Source of the DNA: Thalassospira lohafexi
Lineage (GTDB): Bacteria > Pseudomonadota > Alphaproteobacteria > Rhodospirillales > Thalassospiraceae
Direction of reading: 5' to 3'
DNA length: 64,000 bases
NCBI RefSeq assembly: GCF_002844275.1
Contig: NZ_NXGX01000005.1
Coordinates: 248,001-312,000 of the forward strand
The translations under genes were made by a program, and so were the position numbers. This document shows, one piece after another, positions 61,830 to 64,000 of this stretch (its first letter is position 1; each line of letters begins with the position of its first letter). Below the pieces are notes generated by a model, which made no database searches, was not told where the DNA came from, and worked only from the letters and a program-made list of their open reading frames with translations.

Positions 61830-63131
61830 ATGAAACATACATTTGCGGCCGGCGTTGCCGGCATCGCAGCACTGCTTCTTGCCGGAACGGCAATGGCGGG
61901 CGAAGCCAAGATTTTCGAAACCAAAAGCGCAATCAACAATCTGTCGACGGTTATGGTTGATGGCGGCAAGGCACGTGATCTGACCGTTGGTCTGGGATCG
62001 GGTGCGTATCGTCGTCCGGGCGATCCGGCCAATATGTTTTATGCCGTGTCTGACCGTGGCCCGAACTTTGTTTGCGGTGATGTTGAAACCGTTCTTGGCG
62101 TTTCAGAAGACGCCGTCTGCCATGGCAACAAAGTCCGTGTCTATCCGACCCCGGATTATTCGCCGTCGATCTACACCATTTTCCTCAATGACGATGGCAG
62201 TTTTGACATCAAGGATGTCATCACCATCAAGGATCAAAACGGTATTCCACTGACCGGCCTTACCAACAAACTGACCGTTGCCAAAACCGAAAAGCCGGTT
62301 GATGCCAACGGTAATGCGCTGGAACAGTCGGTATCATCCATCGACGCCGAAGGCATCATTCGCCTGACCGATGGTTCCTACTGGATTGGTGAAGAAAATG
62401 GCCCGTCTGTTCTGCATGTTGCCGCCGACGGCACCGTGATCAACCGTATTGTCCCAGCTGGATCTGAAAAAGATTTCGACGGTGCAGCCTATAAGGTCAC
62501 CGGTGGTCTCCCGGCCATTCTGGTCAAACGCCAGACGAACCGCGGCATCGAATCGATGGCCGTATCGCCAGATGAAACCAAGCTGTATTTCATGGTTCAG
62601 AACCCGCTGGCAAACCCGAATGCCGATGCGTACAAAGCCGCCAAGAACACCCGTCTGTTCGTCTATGACCGCATATCTGAAAAGCTAAGCGGCGAATATA
62701 TCTATCAGCTTGATGATCCGCAGACCTTCCGCAACGATCCGACGGACAAACAGAACTCACCGCGCATTTCCGAAGTGCTCGCACTGGGCAATGACCGCCT
62801 TCTGGTTCTTGAACGTACCGACAAAACCACCAAGCTGCATGAAGTCAAACTGGCGGGTGCGACCAACATTCTGGCAAGCCGCTGGGATGACATGTCTACC
62901 AACCCGACACTTGAGCAGGAAAACGATCTTTCCAAGCTTGATCTGATCGCGGTTCCCAAAACTCTTCGTTTTGACAGTGCCGATTACCCGATGGCCCCCA
63001 ACAAACTTGAAGGTCTGGCAATCATGGGTGATGGCGCATTGGCCATGATCAATGATAACGATTTTGGCATCAAGGGCGACCCGACCCAGGTTATCCTGAT
63101 CGACGGTCTGGTTCAGGCGGATAAATACTGA
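61830..63131 (+). CDS. Exported phytase-like esterase
   Basis: A 433-residue exported protein with a signal peptide (HTFAAGVAGIAALLLAGTAMA, cleavage before GEAK). It fits the esterase-like phytase family: GLGSGAYRRPGDPANMFYAVSDRGPNFVCGD, SSIDAEGIIRLTDGSYWIGEENGPSVLHVAADG, RGIESMAVSPDETKLYFMVQNPL, KLEGLAIMGDGALAMINDNDFG. A GGGGGCA ribosome site precedes the ATG. The hydrolysed phosphoester or ester is not known. A strong terminator follows. Confidence 0.9.
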   Translation: MKHTFAAGVAGIAALLLAGTAMAGEAKIFETKSAINNLSTVMVDGGKARDLTVGLGSGAYRRPGDPANMFYAVSDRGPNFVCGDVETVLGVSEDAVCHGNKVRVYPTPDYSPSIYTIFLNDDGSFDIKDVITIKDQNGIPLTGLTNKLTVAKTEKPVDANGNALEQSVSSIDAEGIIRLTDGSYWIGEENGPSVLHVAADGTVINRIVPAGSEKDFDGAAYKVTGGLPAILVKRQTNRGIESMAVSPDETKLYFMVQNPLANPNADAYKAAKNTRLFVYDRISEKLSGEYIYQLDDPQTFRNDPTDKQNSPRISEVLALGNDRLLVLERTDKTTKLHEVKLAGATNILASRWDDMSTNPTLEQENDLSKLDLIAVPKTLRFDSADYPMAPNKLEGLAIMGDGALAMINDNDFGIKGDPTQVILIDGLVQADKY

Positions 63132-63161
63132 TTCTCAGCCTGTCTTTTACCGTACATCATT

Positions 63162-63196
63162 GCGGGAAAGCTGCCATGCGGCTTTCCCGCTTTTTT
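63162..63196 (+). terminator. Rho-independent terminator after the phytase-like gene
   Basis: gcgggaaagc (63162-63171) and gctttcccgc (63181-63190) form a perfect 10-bp stem, followed by six T. Confidence 0.93.
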
Positions 63197-63226
63197 ATTG
63201 CGTGAAATGGGCGTAAAAGCAGGCCC

Positions 63227-64000
63227 ATGATGACAGAAAAACAGATATTCGATACGCCCGACGGCGTAGAATCCGTGATCGAGCCAATGAATGAAACGGG
63301 TTACCTTGCCCCTGTCGGGTTTGAAGACCAGTTGTTCAATGAACTTGGCGATGTCACCGAGCGCCACGACCGTTTGATGTTTGCACCCGGTCCGGAACGG
63401 CGTGTGTTCTGGGCCCAGAATGTCTGGCGCAACCCGGTACGGATTGCGATTCCCTCGATCAAGGGTGCTGCCAAAATCCTGAAATTTAATCAGCGCAATT
63501 GGGCAATGTTCAAGTTTGACCATTTTTCCCGCGCCAAACTGATTGAGGCACACTTGCCCCATGTGTCGGCCAAACGTCAGATTTTTGGCGAACCGGCCCC
63601 AACGGCACCGCTTGGCTCATGGACCCTGATTGATCCTGATACCATCATCGCGTCTGCTGATTGTTCCAGCCCTTGGAAAAACGGCGAGCTCGAGTTTGAA
63701 GAAGACAAAGTAACACCGCCCAACCGGGCCTATTTGAAATTGTGGGAAGCCTTTACACGCCTTGGTGTGGGACCGCAGGCTGGTGATCGCACCATGGACC
63801 TGGGCGGAAGCCCCGGCGGTTGGACGTGGGTTTTGCATGAATTTGGTACCGATGTCATTTCCATCGACAAAGCCCGCCTTGACGCCAATATCGCCAAATT
63901 GCCGCGTGTTGATTTCCGTCAGGAAAGTGCCTTTGGCCTTAACCCGGAAGAAGTTGGCTATATCGACTGGCTGTGTTCGGACGTGATCTGTTACCCGGAT
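63227..64000 (+). CDS. RlmM-like 2'-O-rRNA methyltransferase (partial)
   Basis: A frame open from ATG at 63227 to the right edge (258 codons, no stop). The N-terminal part (about 30-175) looks like the THUMP-type RNA-binding region of the YgdE/RlmM family, and residues from 188 have an FtsJ-type AdoMet site (RTMDLGGSPGGWTWVLHEFGTDVISIDKARLD). RlmM methylates C2498 of 23S rRNA. A second ATG at 63230 is equally possible. The catalytic K-D-K-E tetrad cannot be fully checked because the gene is cut. Confidence 0.82.
   Translation, partial: MMTEKQIFDTPDGVESVIEPMNETGYLAPVGFEDQLFNELGDVTERHDRLMFAPGPERRVFWAQNVWRNPVRIAIPSIKGAAKILKFNQRNWAMFKFDHFSRAKLIEAHLPHVSAKRQIFGEPAPTAPLGSWTLIDPDTIIASADCSSPWKNGELEFEEDKVTPPNRAYLKLWEAFTRLGVGPQAGDRTMDLGGSPGGWTWVLHEFGTDVISIDKARLDANIAKLPRVDFRQESAFGLNPEEVGYIDWLCSDVICYPD

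Overview
The window reads as chromosomal DNA of an alphaproteobacterium of the Rhodospirillales type, most like Thalassospira or a close marine relative; this is an inference from gene content, not a database match. Supporting signs are the CcrM (GANTC) methyltransferase, CobS/CobT beside a J-domain protein and BolA, an F0 operon with separate b and b' genes and no F1 genes, the aroK-aroB-CNNM block divergent from xerD, the dciA-dsbA-smc block divergent from mutY, DUF1285/DUF6111/DUF2889 proteins, and several c-di-GMP proteins. Almost all of it is ordinary core genome. I saw no insertion sequence, prophage, CRISPR array, rRNA or tRNA gene.

Layout. 0-4.3 kb: end of a DedA-like protein, DsbB, then an AraC regulator with a TonB-dependent siderophore receptor, with a Fur-like box and paired direct repeats upstream. 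4.3-10.1 kb: HNH nuclease, rpmB with tandem terminators, a small membrane protein, a GGDEF-EAL protein, and a divergent SDR/LysR pair. 10.1-15.3 kb: gluQ, cobT, cobS, a J-domain protein and divergent bolA. 15.4-18.7 kb: a periplasmic sugar dehydrogenase coupled to a diheme cytochrome c, facing a substrate-binding/PDC fusion protein. 18.8-23.5 kb: DUF2889, a CBS protein, a CNNM/CorC-type protein, aroB and aroK. 23.9-27.0 kb: a very short membrane ORF, a 662-residue exported protein and xerD in one operon. 27.2-33.2 kb: an EAL-CBS-GGDDF protein, a small protein with an unusual C-terminal tail, an SGNH hydrolase, and a run of CCA transferase, DUF6111, NUDIX and DUF1285. 33.3-40.1 kb: a tightly overlapped four-gene MoxR/DUF58/DUF4159/VWA operon. 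40.1-44.8 kb: LysR with a divergent glutathionyl-hydroquinone reductase, then the F0 ATP synthase operon. 45.2-54.4 kb: methyltransferase, smc, DsbA-like protein, dciA, mutY, a second small protein with the same C-terminal tail, and ccrM. 54.9-61.7 kb: a BMP-type nucleoside/nucleobase ABC importer with a cytosine-deaminase-like amidohydrolase and a flavin reductase. 61.8-64.0 kb: an exported phytase-like esterase and the start of an RlmM-like rRNA methyltransferase that runs off the window.

How genes work together. Iron uptake (AraC plus receptor), disulfide chemistry (DsbB, DsbA-like), aromatic amino acid synthesis (aroK, aroB), chromosome maintenance (smc, xerD, dciA, mutY, ccrM), cobalamin cobalt insertion (cobS, cobT), and nucleobase import with deamination are the clear functional groups. 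The most interesting regulatory sequence is upstream of ccrM, where three GANTC sites and a CtrA-like box lie within 150 bp. The most unusual protein feature is the shared tail GRGQ(Y/V)IDIYA on two otherwise unlike small proteins 23 kb apart.
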